Position numbers and translations under genes: made by a program. This document shows, one piece after another, positions 1 to 6,106 of a DNA stretch of 8,789 bases. The notes under the pieces were generated by a model that had not been told where the DNA came from, ran no database searches, and was given only the letters and a program-made list of their open reading frames with translations. This DNA is from Clostridiales bacterium UBA2658. Lineage in GTDB: Bacteria; Bacillota; Clostridia; Oscillospirales; Oscillospiraceae. How positions within the stretch are numbered: the first letter of the stretch is position 1; the number at the start of each line of letters is the position of its first letter. Location: positions 5,098 through 13,886 of the forward strand of contig DEMY01000012.1 in NCBI GenBank assembly GCA_002359425.1, given 5' to 3'.

Positions 1-834
1 ATCCGCTTTCGGTCTCCAGCCTGTCGCGTTTTCGCGTCAGCACCTACCGGCAGCGCGGCTCGGCGGCGGCGGTTGTGCGCGTCGTGCGTTTCGTCATTCC
101 AGACCCCGCAGTTCTGCGCATCCCGGACGAGGTCATTCGCATTGCGGACAAAAAGCACGGTCTCGTCCTTATCACCGGCCCCACGGGCTGCGGTAAGTCA
201 ACGACGCTTGCCTGCATCGTTGATGCCATCAACACAAACCGCCGCGCCCATATCATCACAATTGAGGACCCGATTGCATTTTTGCACCGCAATAAAAAAA
301 GCGCCATCAGCCAGCACGAAATCGGCGCGGATACGGCCGACTATGTTTCCGCTATGCGCGCAGCCAGACGCCGGACGTCATCCAGCTCGGCGAGATGCGC
401 GACTACGAAACCATCAATGCCGCGGTCACGGCGGCGGAGACGGGCCTTCTCATCCTTTCAACCCTGCACACGCTTGGCGCGGCGAACATAGTCGATCGAA
501 TTATAGATGTTTTTCCCTCAAAATCGCAAGATCAGATCCGTTTGCAGCTTTCAATGACGCTCCAAACCGTTGTCTCCCAGCAGCTTTTGCCGGACACGGA
601 CGGGGGGGGCTTACCCCTGCCTTTGAAATCATGCACCTCAACAGCGCCATCCGCAACATGATGCGCGAATCTAAAACGCACCAGATCGACTCCGTCATCC
701 AGACCTGCGCATCCGAGGGCATGGTCTCGATAGACACATCCATCCTGAATTTGTACAAATCCGGCCGCATCATCTCCGATACCGCCGTCAAGTTCGCCAT
801 GAACGCGGAACAGATGGAGAAAAAAATTAAATAA
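1..834 (+). pseudogene. pilT: Type IV pilus twitching/retraction ATPase (PilT-like), 5'-truncated by window edge, two frameshifts
   Basis: PilT is the cytoplasmic hexameric ATPase that depolymerises type IV pili. Three reading frames together give a near-complete PilT core. Frame 3 (open from base 3) carries SRFRVSTYRQRG, the Walker A GPTGCGKSTT (about 173-202) and the Asp-box HIITIEDPI. Frame 2 resumes near 365 with the Walker B region (VIQLGEMRD), TAAETG and the His-box STLHT. Frame 1 resumes after about 610 with FEIMHLNSAIRNMMRE and the C-terminal helices to TAA at 832-834. The first break, near 360-367, looks like a 7-base loss: PilT proteins normally read RAALR then two residues then PDVI, and here LR plus one base is missing. 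The second break is in a run of eight G (602-609), where nine would keep the frame. All catalytic boxes survive, so inactivation rests on the frame breaks alone. The upstream part lies outside the window. Family assignment is firm; pseudogene status depends on base accuracy. Confidence -1.
602..609 (+). repeat. Homopolymer run of eight G inside pilT
   Basis: Eight consecutive G within the DGGG loop codons of the pilT-like gene. Nine G would join the upstream and downstream frames. Such runs are prone both to polymerase slippage in the cell and to miscounting in sequencing. Confidence -1.
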
Positions 835-941
835 TGTATTTATTTTATTACTATAATGAATACACATTCCCGCAAAGGCTTCGTTTTTCATTTTTGTTGG
901 CTTTAGCTTTGTAACAGCGCCCTGAAAATCGCGTTACCTTC

Positions 942-982
942 CGCCATATTGGTGCATTTTTTGCACCAATATGGCGTTTTTT
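942..982 (+). terminator. Rho-independent terminator after pilT
   Basis: A perfect 15-bp stem (CGCCATATTGGTGCA at 942-956 with its complement at 962-976), a 5-T loop, and six T at 977-982. It lies about 110 bases after the pilT stop and ends plus-strand transcription from the pilus genes. Upstream, GTAAC at 911-915 and GTTAC at 933-937 can form a second, weaker hairpin. Confidence -1.
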
Positions 983-1032
983 GACCGCTTGCAGGCCATC
1001 CAATTTCGTTCACAGCTTTTTATTCCTTAAAA

Positions 1033-1054
1033 CAGTTACAATTCAGTTACAATT
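1033..1054 (+). promoter_or_regulatory. Perfect 11-bp tandem repeat, candidate response-regulator operator
   Basis: CAGTTACAATT occurs twice back to back (1033-1043, 1044-1054), with an inverted TGTAAC at 1082-1087. One-helical-turn direct repeats of TTACAA resemble the direct-repeat operators of OmpR/PhoB-class regulators (Gram-positive Pho boxes are TTNACA-like repeats at 11-bp spacing). A TAAAAT at 1068-1073 could be the -10 element with the second repeat near -35. An alternative promoter is TTGTAT (1101-1106) with a TATA-rich -10 near 1123-1128. The repeat is plain to see; its regulatory role is inference. Confidence -1.
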
Positions 1055-1170
1055 TCATCCTTGGAAATAAAATGAGCGAAATGTAACCGCCGTGAAACCC
1101 TTGTATGATAAAATGCGTATCGTTATATAAGTTCAGGCGGAAAGCCGTTTCCTTGAAAGGCGGCACACAT

Positions 1171-1602
1171 ATGATTGCAAAAAGAGAGATACACGAACAG
1201 ACGATTGTCATCAGCGTCGATTCCTACGACGACAAAGTCGCGAAGGGTCGATTCTGGTATGGGCAAGAGGGCTGCGAGACGAAGTTCACAGGTCTCATGC
1301 AGCTTCTGCTGTTGACCGAAAAAGCGCTCGGCGAGCAGAAGCTCCCAGTGGAGGACAGGTGTAAAAGCTTTGTCCGTCTCGCCCCCGCGCCGACAGCACA
1401 GGAGTTCACCCAACCTGCAGACCCGACCCGGGGCACACTCGGGACCTTCCGCATGCGCGTTTTGTTTCGTCAAAACACAAGCTGGCAAGGCCTTCTGACC
1501 TGGGTGGAGACCAGCCAGGAGGAGCGGTTCCGTAGCGTTCTGGAGCTCGCGATTCTTCTCGACAGCGCGCTGACCTATGCAAGCGAAGAAAAAAATCAGT
1601 GA
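1171..1602 (+). CDS. Conserved hypothetical protein, 143 aa, with internal duplication
   Basis: No named function is recognised. The protein has no signal peptide or membrane segment, so it is probably cytoplasmic. It contains two copies of a roughly 29-residue unit, residues 25-53 and 106-134, which align without gaps (shared G, E, F, L, L, A, L positions and matching hydrophobic spacing). Each unit looks like a beta-turn segment with a Gly and a Trp leading into an amphipathic helix rich in Leu. The units are joined by a proline-rich linker (about 70-90). The start was chosen at ATG 1171 because a GAAAGGCGG-type ribosome binding site lies just upstream; an in-frame ATA at 1105 would add 22 residues and has no such site. 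From memory, similar small proteins occur in clostridial genomes, but no name can be given. It lies 54 bases before a cell-wall protein gene, which hints at, but does not prove, a shared role. The frame is intact, unlike its neighbours. Confidence -1.
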   Translation: MIAKREIHEQTIVISVDSYDDKVAKGRFWYGQEGCETKFTGLMQLLLLTEKALGEQKLPVEDRCKSFVRLAPAPTAQEFTQPADPTRGTLGTFRMRVLFRQNTSWQGLLTWVETSQEERFRSVLELAILLDSALTYASEEKNQ

Positions 1603-1656
1603 GCTTGCAAGTCCGACAGAAATCAGATCTAAAAGTTATTTTTGGAGGGACCCGCA

Positions 1657-2706
1657 ATTAGCACGAAATTCAGAAAATACGTCTCGGTCCTTCTCGCATG
1701 CGTTATAGTTTTCAGCCTCTGCGGGCTGACGGCGTTCGCGGCGGATGGCACGAGCACAAATCAGGTCATGGGCGGATACTATCTGTCTCGGCAACAACAA
1801 CGTCCGATGCAGCAAATACACACGCCGATGGCGTGACGGTCTCAAAGACTATCAAAGAAACTTCGGAGAACCAGTTCAACATCACGCTCAGCGTCAAGAC
1901 GAAACAGGATTTATCCCAGATCGTCAGCAACGCAAACGACATCGAAACCAGCTTCGGCGATATCAGCAAGGCTACCTCGTTGCTCTCAAAAAGCTGGATC
2001 GTAACGAATCCGATGGGGCAGTATATAAGGCTCAATGCCGACACACTCAAATGCAATAAGGCCGTTACTGTTTCGACCGACGGCAACACCTTGACATGGA
2101 ATCTGAATGGTTTGAGCGGTAAGTCGGACAACGGCTACCACACCTATACGCTGACCTATCCCATCACCCTCGACACCTCCGCAGAGGGCTTTCAGGAGAA
2201 GAACGGATCTGCCAATAAGTATTATCCCACCAACGGCTACACCAAACTTGATTACCTCTACTACGATAAGAATGGCAACTTCCTTGACAAAGACGGCAAA
2301 GTCTTGGCAACTGCTCCCGCCGCCCCCAACGCCATCAGCTTCAACGTCCCCGGCGTAAAGGGAACCGTTCCGAGCTATGGCTATACCATTGTATATCAAA
2401 AACACAATAAAGAAACGAAAAAATACGACATTTTCATGGGTCCTTTTGCCGGTGGAAAAGCAAAACTTTATTCTACTGTCAACATCGGAAGCGTATATCC
2501 AGCCATCGAAACTGCATACGTTGACCTCGGCGGAGAGAACTATAGCTACATAGAAGCCGCTTCCTCTCCAACCGTTGCGCAAATCAGCAGCGATCCCAAC
2601 AAAAATATAATCACACTGAGCTACTACCCCGATGCCGCGGCTGTGGAAATACAGCGTTGGTATAAAACCATTGATTTTGTCAAAGGAAACCACCACATCA
2701 CCGGGG
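1657..2706 (+). pseudogene. Secreted cell-wall-anchored surface protein (sortase B substrate), N-terminal part, start lost, frameshifted and interrupted
   Basis: The likely product was a secreted surface protein (pilin or adhesin type) of about 460 residues, completed by the fragment at 3184-3522. A strong GGAGGG site (1644-1649) sits 7 bases before ATT at 1657, where ATG is expected. ATT is followed by a textbook signal peptide: positively charged STKFRKY, a hydrophobic core, and an AFA-A cleavage site near 1735. The frame then breaks around 1783-1790 (frame 1 to frame 3, one base short). After the break, about 300 residues rich in Ser, Thr, Asn, Tyr and beta-strand patterns follow (VTVSKTIKETSENQFNITL, then TYTLTYPITL, and so on), typical of extracellular beta domains. 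The frame runs to HHITG at about 2691-2705, where foreign DNA begins. No catalytic motif is visible. A TTG at 1642 is in frame but overlaps the ribosome binding site, so it is an unlikely start. Domain family not identified. Confidence -1.
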
Positions 2707-2936
2707 ACAGGAATGCCAATGAGGATAGGTTCTTCCGGCCTGTCCGTATCGGTTTTATCCGGGGTGGCTCCGTTCTCATGGGGAAGTGCTGCTGTTTCTT
2801 CGTCAGTCTTTTCTAGGGCAGGAGCTTCGCCGCCAATCTCCGGCATGGGTGCGGGAGTGCTTTTTTCTCCTGCTGTGGTTTCCTGTGCCGGGGCGGTTTT
2901 CGCTTCCTCCGGCTTATTTGGCTCATTTTTTGCCAT
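2706..2936 (-). pseudogene. 5' fragment of a minus-strand gene, charged proline-rich N-terminus
   Basis: ATG at 2936-2934 (minus strand) follows a perfect AAGGAGG (2950-2944) with 7-base spacing, so this is a genuine translation start. About 77 codons follow: MAKNEPNKPEEAKTAP and a long Pro, Glu, Ala, Lys, Thr-rich stretch, probably disordered, ending near PEEPILIGIPV at the left edge of the insert. Beyond this point the frame stays open to 1986 only by running antisense through the surface-protein gene, so any product would be a chimera. Low-complexity N-termini of this kind occur in proteins of clostridial conjugative elements, but no family can be assigned. The 3' part of the gene is missing. 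Confidence -1.
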
Positions 2937-2967
2937 GCGTTTTCCTCCTTGTCTGTTTTATGGCATG

Positions 2968-2999
2968 AAAAAGGGGCTTGTTTTTTTAGGTCAAGCCCC
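2968..2999 (-). terminator. Intrinsic terminator or attenuator in the leader of the minus-strand fragment
   Basis: Read on the minus strand, GGGGCTTG (2999-2992), an 11-base loop and CAAGCCCC (2980-2973) form a perfect 8-bp stem followed by five T (2972-2968). It lies 18 bases upstream of the AAGGAGG site of the minus-strand gene. It therefore either ends a preceding minus-strand unit or attenuates this gene. Confidence -1.
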
Positions 3000-3027
3000 A
3001 ACAGGATATTCACAATCCCTCCTTTCC

Positions 3028-3052
3028 ACTTCGGGCCAAGTTGACCCGAAGT
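3028..3052. repeat. Inverted repeat ACTTCGGG/CCCGAAGT
   Basis: A perfect 8-bp inverted repeat (3028-3035 and 3045-3052) around a 9-base centre, CCAAGTTGA. There is no T tract on either side, so it is unlikely to be a terminator. It may be a protein-binding site within the insert. Confidence -1.
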
Positions 3053-3075
3053 TCCGCTATCCAGACACAAAAACG

Positions 3076-3098
3076 CGCCTATCTTGTCCAATTAGGCG
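3076..3098. repeat. Inverted repeat CGCCTA/TAGGCG with a TATCTTG-containing loop
   Basis: A perfect 6-bp inverted repeat (3076-3081 and 3093-3098) around TCTTGTCCAAT. It lies 23 bases after the preceding inverted repeat. The sequence CTATCTTGTCC at its left arm and loop resembles the YATCCTG-type nick regions of MOBP (IncP-like) transfer origins, with one mismatch. Function is inference. Confidence -1.
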
Positions 3099-3140
3099 GT
3101 ATTCTGTGTAATGTGATAGCTCATATTTTATTTTGGTATT

Positions 3141-3169
3141 CCCTTATCCCACATAGAATAAGGGTTTTT
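3141..3169 (+). terminator. Possible plus-strand terminator near the right edge of the insert
   Basis: CCCTTAT (3141-3147) and ATAAGGG (3158-3164) form a 7-bp stem with a 10-base loop, followed by TTTTT (3165-3169). The stem is AT-rich and moderate in strength. In its present place it would reduce read-through into the downstream sortase gene. Confidence -1.
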
Positions 3170-3183
3170 GCAGTTTTCCTTAA

Positions 3184-3522
3184 ATCACGGGGTCTGTTGG
3201 TCCCACCGACCCTGTCATCCCTGGCGACGACACGCCTAAGGGCGACAAGCCCAGCACCTCTCCCGCCACTCCCACGAACCCCGACACGAACATCCCGGAT
3301 GACGACGTGCCGCAGGGCGACCGGCCCGGCGACACCAACATCCCGGACGACAAGGCCCCCAAGGCCAGCAAGCCCGTGAGTAAGAACACCACGACCATCC
3401 CGGACGATAAGATTCCGCTCGGCGGCTCCCCGAAGACCGGCGACAACAGCAACATCGCTCTGTTCTCCGTCCTCGCGGCCATCGGCATCACCGGCAAAAA
3501 GAAAAAACAGGAAGACAAATAA
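3184..3522 (+). pseudogene. C-terminal part of the cell-wall-anchored surface protein (IPDD repeats and SPKTG sorting signal)
   Basis: This is the downstream remainder of the gene that starts at 1657. From Ile-Thr-Gly at 3184 the frame reads GSVGPTDPVIPGDDTPKGDK and continues with a Pro/Thr/Asp linker. Four IP(G)DD-type units are visible (near VIPGDDTP, NIPDDDVP, NIPDDKAP and TIPDDKIP). The end is a complete sorting signal: SPKTGD, a hydrophobic segment (IALFSVLAAIGIT), then GKKKKQEDK and TAA. SPKTG-type motifs are known substrates of clostridial class B sortases (established for Clostridioides difficile SrtB), and a class B sortase follows 32 bases downstream. There is no ribosome binding site or start for this fragment: the codon before ATC is TAA, from the insert. 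It is therefore probably untranslated as it stands. Joining it to 1657-2706 would give an otherwise continuous product. Confidence -1.
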
Positions 3523-3554
3523 AACCATTCCGCCGTTTTCCAAAAGAGGTATCT

Positions 3555-4306
3555 ATGAAAAAATCCGTCCGCATCGTCCTGATTGCCGCGCTCGCCGTCG
3601 TTTTCGCTGTAAGCGCTGTGCAGCTCATAAGGATCGGTCTGGCCTACAAAAAAGCCGGGGATCTCTATGCCAAAAGCCGCGCGGAATACCGCATGCAGGA
3701 AGGCGCTGCCCCCTCCTCGGAGGCGGATGGCTGGCCTGCGATCTCCGTCGATCTCGCCGCTCTGCAAAAGACAAATCCGGACGTGATCAGCTGGGTCTAC
3801 ATCCCCGGCACGGATGTCGATTACCCCCTTCTGCGCGGCGCGGACAACGAGCAGTACCTCCACCAAAGCTATAACCTCCAAAAAACCGCCTCCGGCAGCA
3901 TTTTCATGGACTACCGCTGCGCCGCGGATTTCACAGACGACAACACGATTATTTACGGTCACAATATGAAAAACGGCAGCATGTTCGGCGGCCTCAAAAA
4001 ATACGCCGACGCGGACTATCTCAAGGAGCACGCGGACGTCTACGTCTTTCTGCGCGGCCGGATCCTGCGCTACCGCGCCTTCGCTGGCTACAAGACCGGG
4101 GATACCAGCCAGAGCTACGCCTATGCATTCACAGACGGCCTTGATTTTGCGAGCTTTTTGCAGTACATCACGCAAAGCGCCGGCGAAAACATCGTCGGCG
4201 CTCCAACAGAAAGGCCCCACTTTTGACGCTCTCGACCTGTACCTCCACGACCGCGACGGGCCGCTTTGTCGTCCACGCGGCGCTCGTCGGGGAAAAGAAA
4301 AGCTGA
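3555..4306 (+). pseudogene. srtB: Class B sortase, frameshifted before the catalytic cysteine
   Basis: Sortase B is a membrane-anchored transpeptidase that cuts the sorting signal of surface proteins and joins them to peptidoglycan. AAGAGG lies 5 bases before ATG 3555. Residues 6-28 form an N-terminal membrane anchor. The sortase domain follows (NPDVISWVYIPGTDVDYPLL, about 74-93) with catalytic His136 in TIIYGHNMKNGSMFG. The first frame ends at TGA 4224-4226 after 223 residues. In frame 2 the missing end is intact: TLSTCT with the catalytic Cys (codon 4238-4240), then GRFVVHA with the catalytic Arg (4262-4264), and the stop at 4304-4306. One base is missing between about 4208 and 4223. An extra A in the AAA run at 4210-4212 would give APTEKAPLLTLSTC and a normal 250-residue enzyme. 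As read, the product lacks Cys and Arg and would be inactive. The gene lies directly after its probable substrate, as is usual for sortase loci. Confidence -1.
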
Positions 4307-4560
4307 CGGCACGCACTTCCATCCTGCACAAAGCGCGGCTATGAAAAAAGCGCTGTCATTCCACTCCGCGCCAAGCGCCGCGTTGCACTTGCTTGCAACA
4401 TGCATGCCCGCTGCGGCGGGTGTGAGAAACCGAAGGATCTCCGCTCGTCTTTCATCCTCGTAAAACAAGTTGGATGGCAGGCGGGGGGAGATTCTTCCTC
4501 GCTTTGCCCCTCAGAAGAGCAACATTCGGGGCTGAACAGTCTGTTTTGCGGCAGCCCTTG
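4307..4560. other. Intergenic region without a convincing gene
   Basis: Short open frames exist on both strands, but none has a good ribosome binding site or recognisable content. Small hairpins are present (GTTGCA/TGCAAC at 4382-4399 and CCCGC/GCGGG at 4407-4420), and none is followed by a T tract. A weak GCGCT/AGCGC hairpin with six T on the minus strand (about 4346-4378) might end mscL transcription, but support is poor. Confidence -1.
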
Positions 4561-4926
4561 TTATTTTTGCTCTTGCTTCATCATGTCCCGTATTTCGGTG
4601 AGGAGCTGGACCTCCGCAGAGGGCGCGGGCGGCGCTTCCTTCTTGTTGCGCGTGAATATTTTTACGAACAAAAATGCGAACAGCGCAACAATGATGAAGT
4701 CAACGACCGCCTGAATGAAGTTTCCGTAGTGCAGCACCGCGCCGCCTACGCCGGTATAAACAAGGTCCTTGAAATCGACCGTGCCGATCAGCAGACTGAT
4801 GACCGGCATAAGCAGGTCATCGACAAGCGAAGCCACGATCTTACCGAACGCCGCGCCCAAAATGACGCCGATTGCCATATCGACGACGTTGCCCTTGAGC
4901 GCAAATTCCTTGAATTCCTTTAACAT
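4561..4926 (-). CDS. mscL: Large-conductance mechanosensitive channel MscL
   Basis: MscL is a homopentameric inner-membrane channel that opens under membrane tension and releases solutes during osmotic downshock. The 121-residue product opens with [20 protein letters not shown], the N-terminal amphipathic helix and start of the first transmembrane helix, the most conserved part of the family. Then come [18 protein letters not shown] (pore-lining TM1 and its exit), a periplasmic loop, a second transmembrane helix (about 73-92, [20 protein letters not shown]) and a charged cytoplasmic helix ([11 protein letters not shown]). It is slightly shorter than the 136-residue E. coli protein, mainly in the loop and tail, which is common in Firmicutes. 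An AGGGGTG sequence precedes the start. It is a single-gene unit on the minus strand, divergent from the gene at 5204. Frame intact; call secure. Confidence -1.
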   Translation of the reverse strand: MLKEFKEFALKGNVVDMAIGVILGAAFGKIVASLVDDLLMPVISLLIGTVDFKDLVYTGVGGAVLHYGNFIQAVVDFIIVALFAFLFVKIFTRNKKEAPPAPSAEVQLLTEIRDMMKQEQK

Positions 4927-4979
4927 ATGAGCACCCCTATTTTTCGTTTATTTCGCGGTGGGCGGGAAAAACTGTATTC

Positions 4980-5008
4980 ATTATAATCCTCGCCCCATCA
5001 GGCGCGAA
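4980..5008 (-). promoter_or_regulatory. Probable mscL promoter
   Basis: On the minus strand a perfect TATAAT (4985-4980) lies 54 bases upstream of the mscL start. With a 17-base spacer the -35 position reads TTCGCG (5008-5003), a weak match. The -10 box is clear; the -35 is doubtful. Confidence -1.
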
Positions 5009-5097
5009 GAAGAATCCGCTTTTCCCGTAAAAAACGTCAATTTGCAAAATCGAGACGGCCCAATTTCGGTGCAAGTGTCAAACGGCGTCGGTTTTTC

Positions 5098-5126
5098 TTG
5101 CAAAAACGGGGAAAATAGCTTACCAT
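5098..5126 (+). promoter_or_regulatory. Possible promoter of the DUF2156/GNAT operon
   Basis: TTGCAA (5098-5103), a 17-base spacer and TACCAT (5121-5126) lie about 78 bases upstream of the ATG at 5204. Each box matches the consensus at four positions. A small GGGCG-AAC-CGCCC hairpin (5171-5183) lies in the leader, shortly before the ribosome binding site. Confidence -1.
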
Positions 5127-5203
5127 AGCGGTATATCAAAAGCTTTTGCCCGATCTGGGCCGTGTGCGGGGGGCGAACCGCCCGCCGTGTTAGGATGTGA
5201 ACC

Positions 5204-6106
5204 ATGGACGAATTCAAAAAAATAGAGCTTGCCGATTACGGCACGCTGAAAACATACCTCGACCGCTCCGCGTTCCGCGCCTGCGACTACAGCACCGGAA
5301 ATCTCATTTTGTGGGCGGACGTGTTCGAGACCTCCTTCGCCGTCGCGGAGGACACGCTTTTTATCCGCTTTCTGCTCGCCGGGGAGACGAATTTTGCCTT
5401 CCCCATGGGCGGTGCCGACCTGAAGGCCGCGTTTTCGTGGCTGCAAAACTACTGCGCGCGAAACGGCGTTCTCTTCAAAATGAACCTCGTGGAGCCTGCA
5501 ATGTACGAACAGATCGAAGCCGCGTTCCCCGGCACGTATGACGTTTTCTACAGCCGCAACAGCGCGGACTATCTTTACAACGCCGCCGACCTCATGAGCT
5601 TTTCCGGCAAACGCTATCACAGCAAGAAAAATCACGTTAACGAATTTATGCGCGCCTATCCCGACTGGGTCTATGAGCCGATCACGGACGAAAACACCGA
5701 CGCCTGCATCGAAATGGCGAAAGAATGGTGCGTCGAAAACAACTGCTGCACCGACAAATCCAAGGCGTCGGAGCTGTGCATTCTCATTAAAGCACTCAAA
5801 TACCGCAGCGCGTTGGGTCTGTTCGGCGGCCTTCTTCGCGCCCGCGGACGCATCGTCGCGCTCGCTTTGGGGGAACGCGCCGGGGACATGATCATTGAGC
5901 ACTTTGAAAAGGCGTTTTCGGACGTACCGGGCGCCTATCCGATGATCTGTCAGCAATTCGCAAAAAACGAGGCCGGGGACGCCGCCTTTATAAATCGCGA
6001 GGAGGACATGGGCGTCGCGGGCCTTCGCCAATCCAAGGAGTCCTACCGCCCGGCGTTTCTGGCCGATAAGGGCACACTTGTTCCGAGGGTCGGAGGTAGG
6101 CCGTGA
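5204..6106 (+). CDS. DUF2156 family protein (GNAT-fold, phosphatidylglycerol lysyltransferase-like domain)
   Basis: This 300-residue soluble protein belongs to the DUF2156 group, whose fold is two GNAT-like halves related to the catalytic domain of MprF/FmhA-type aminoacyl transferases. Recognisable segments in order: an N-terminal half with DYSTGNLILWADVF (29-42); YLYNAADLMSFSGKRYHSKK (123-142), the hallmark of this clostridial subgroup; then LGLFGGLLRARGRIVALALGE (204-224), HFEKAFSDVPGAYPMICQQF (233-252) and INREEDMGVAGLRQSKESY (263-281). No transmembrane segments are present, so it is not a full lipid flippase-synthase. The true substrate of these stand-alone proteins is not known to me; transfer of an aminoacyl or acyl group is inference. 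AGGA lies 8 bases before ATG 5204. It overlaps the next gene by 4 bases (GTGA), which indicates translational coupling. Confidence -1.
   Translation: MDEFKKIELADYGTLKTYLDRSAFRACDYSTGNLILWADVFETSFAVAEDTLFIRFLLAGETNFAFPMGGADLKAAFSWLQNYCARNGVLFKMNLVEPAMYEQIEAAFPGTYDVFYSRNSADYLYNAADLMSFSGKRYHSKKNHVNEFMRAYPDWVYEPITDENTDACIEMAKEWCVENNCCTDKSKASELCILIKALKYRSALGLFGGLLRARGRIVALALGERAGDMIIEHFEKAFSDVPGAYPMICQQFAKNEAGDAAFINREEDMGVAGLRQSKESYRPAFLADKGTLVPRVGGRP

Larger units (their letters stand above)
2707..3183. mobile_element. About 480-bp foreign insert splitting the surface-protein gene
   Basis: The surface-protein frame stops making sense after ATCACCGGGG (2697-2706) and resumes, in a protein-coding sense, at ATCACGGGG (3184-3192). 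Both flanks encode Ile-Thr-Gly in the gene's frame. Between them lies more AT-rich DNA with an independent layout: the 5' end of a minus-strand gene with a strong ribosome binding site, an intrinsic terminator in its leader, two inverted repeats and a plus-strand terminator. No transposase or integrase and no terminal inverted repeats are visible. This fits a remnant of a larger integrated element, with a near-duplicated target or attachment site. Edges are uncertain by about 10 bases. A chimeric assembly is the main alternative. Confidence -1.

Noticed and set aside
852..982. A possible small RNA from a TATAAT at 852-857 to the terminator at 982.
   Set aside because: No -35 box is present at any normal spacing; the terminator is better explained by the pilT unit. 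The 13-base match of this TATAAT region to the mscL promoter is expected by chance in a window of this size.
1578..1609. TGCAAGC/GCTTGCA hairpin around the stop of the 143-aa gene.
   Set aside because: No T tract follows, so it is not supported as a terminator.
4341..4463. A 40-codon frame starting MKKALSFHS.
   Set aside because: No good ribosome binding site, low-quality composition and no recognisable content.
4505..4532. GCCCC/GGGGC hairpin downstream of mscL.
   Set aside because: The loop is large and no T tract follows on either strand.
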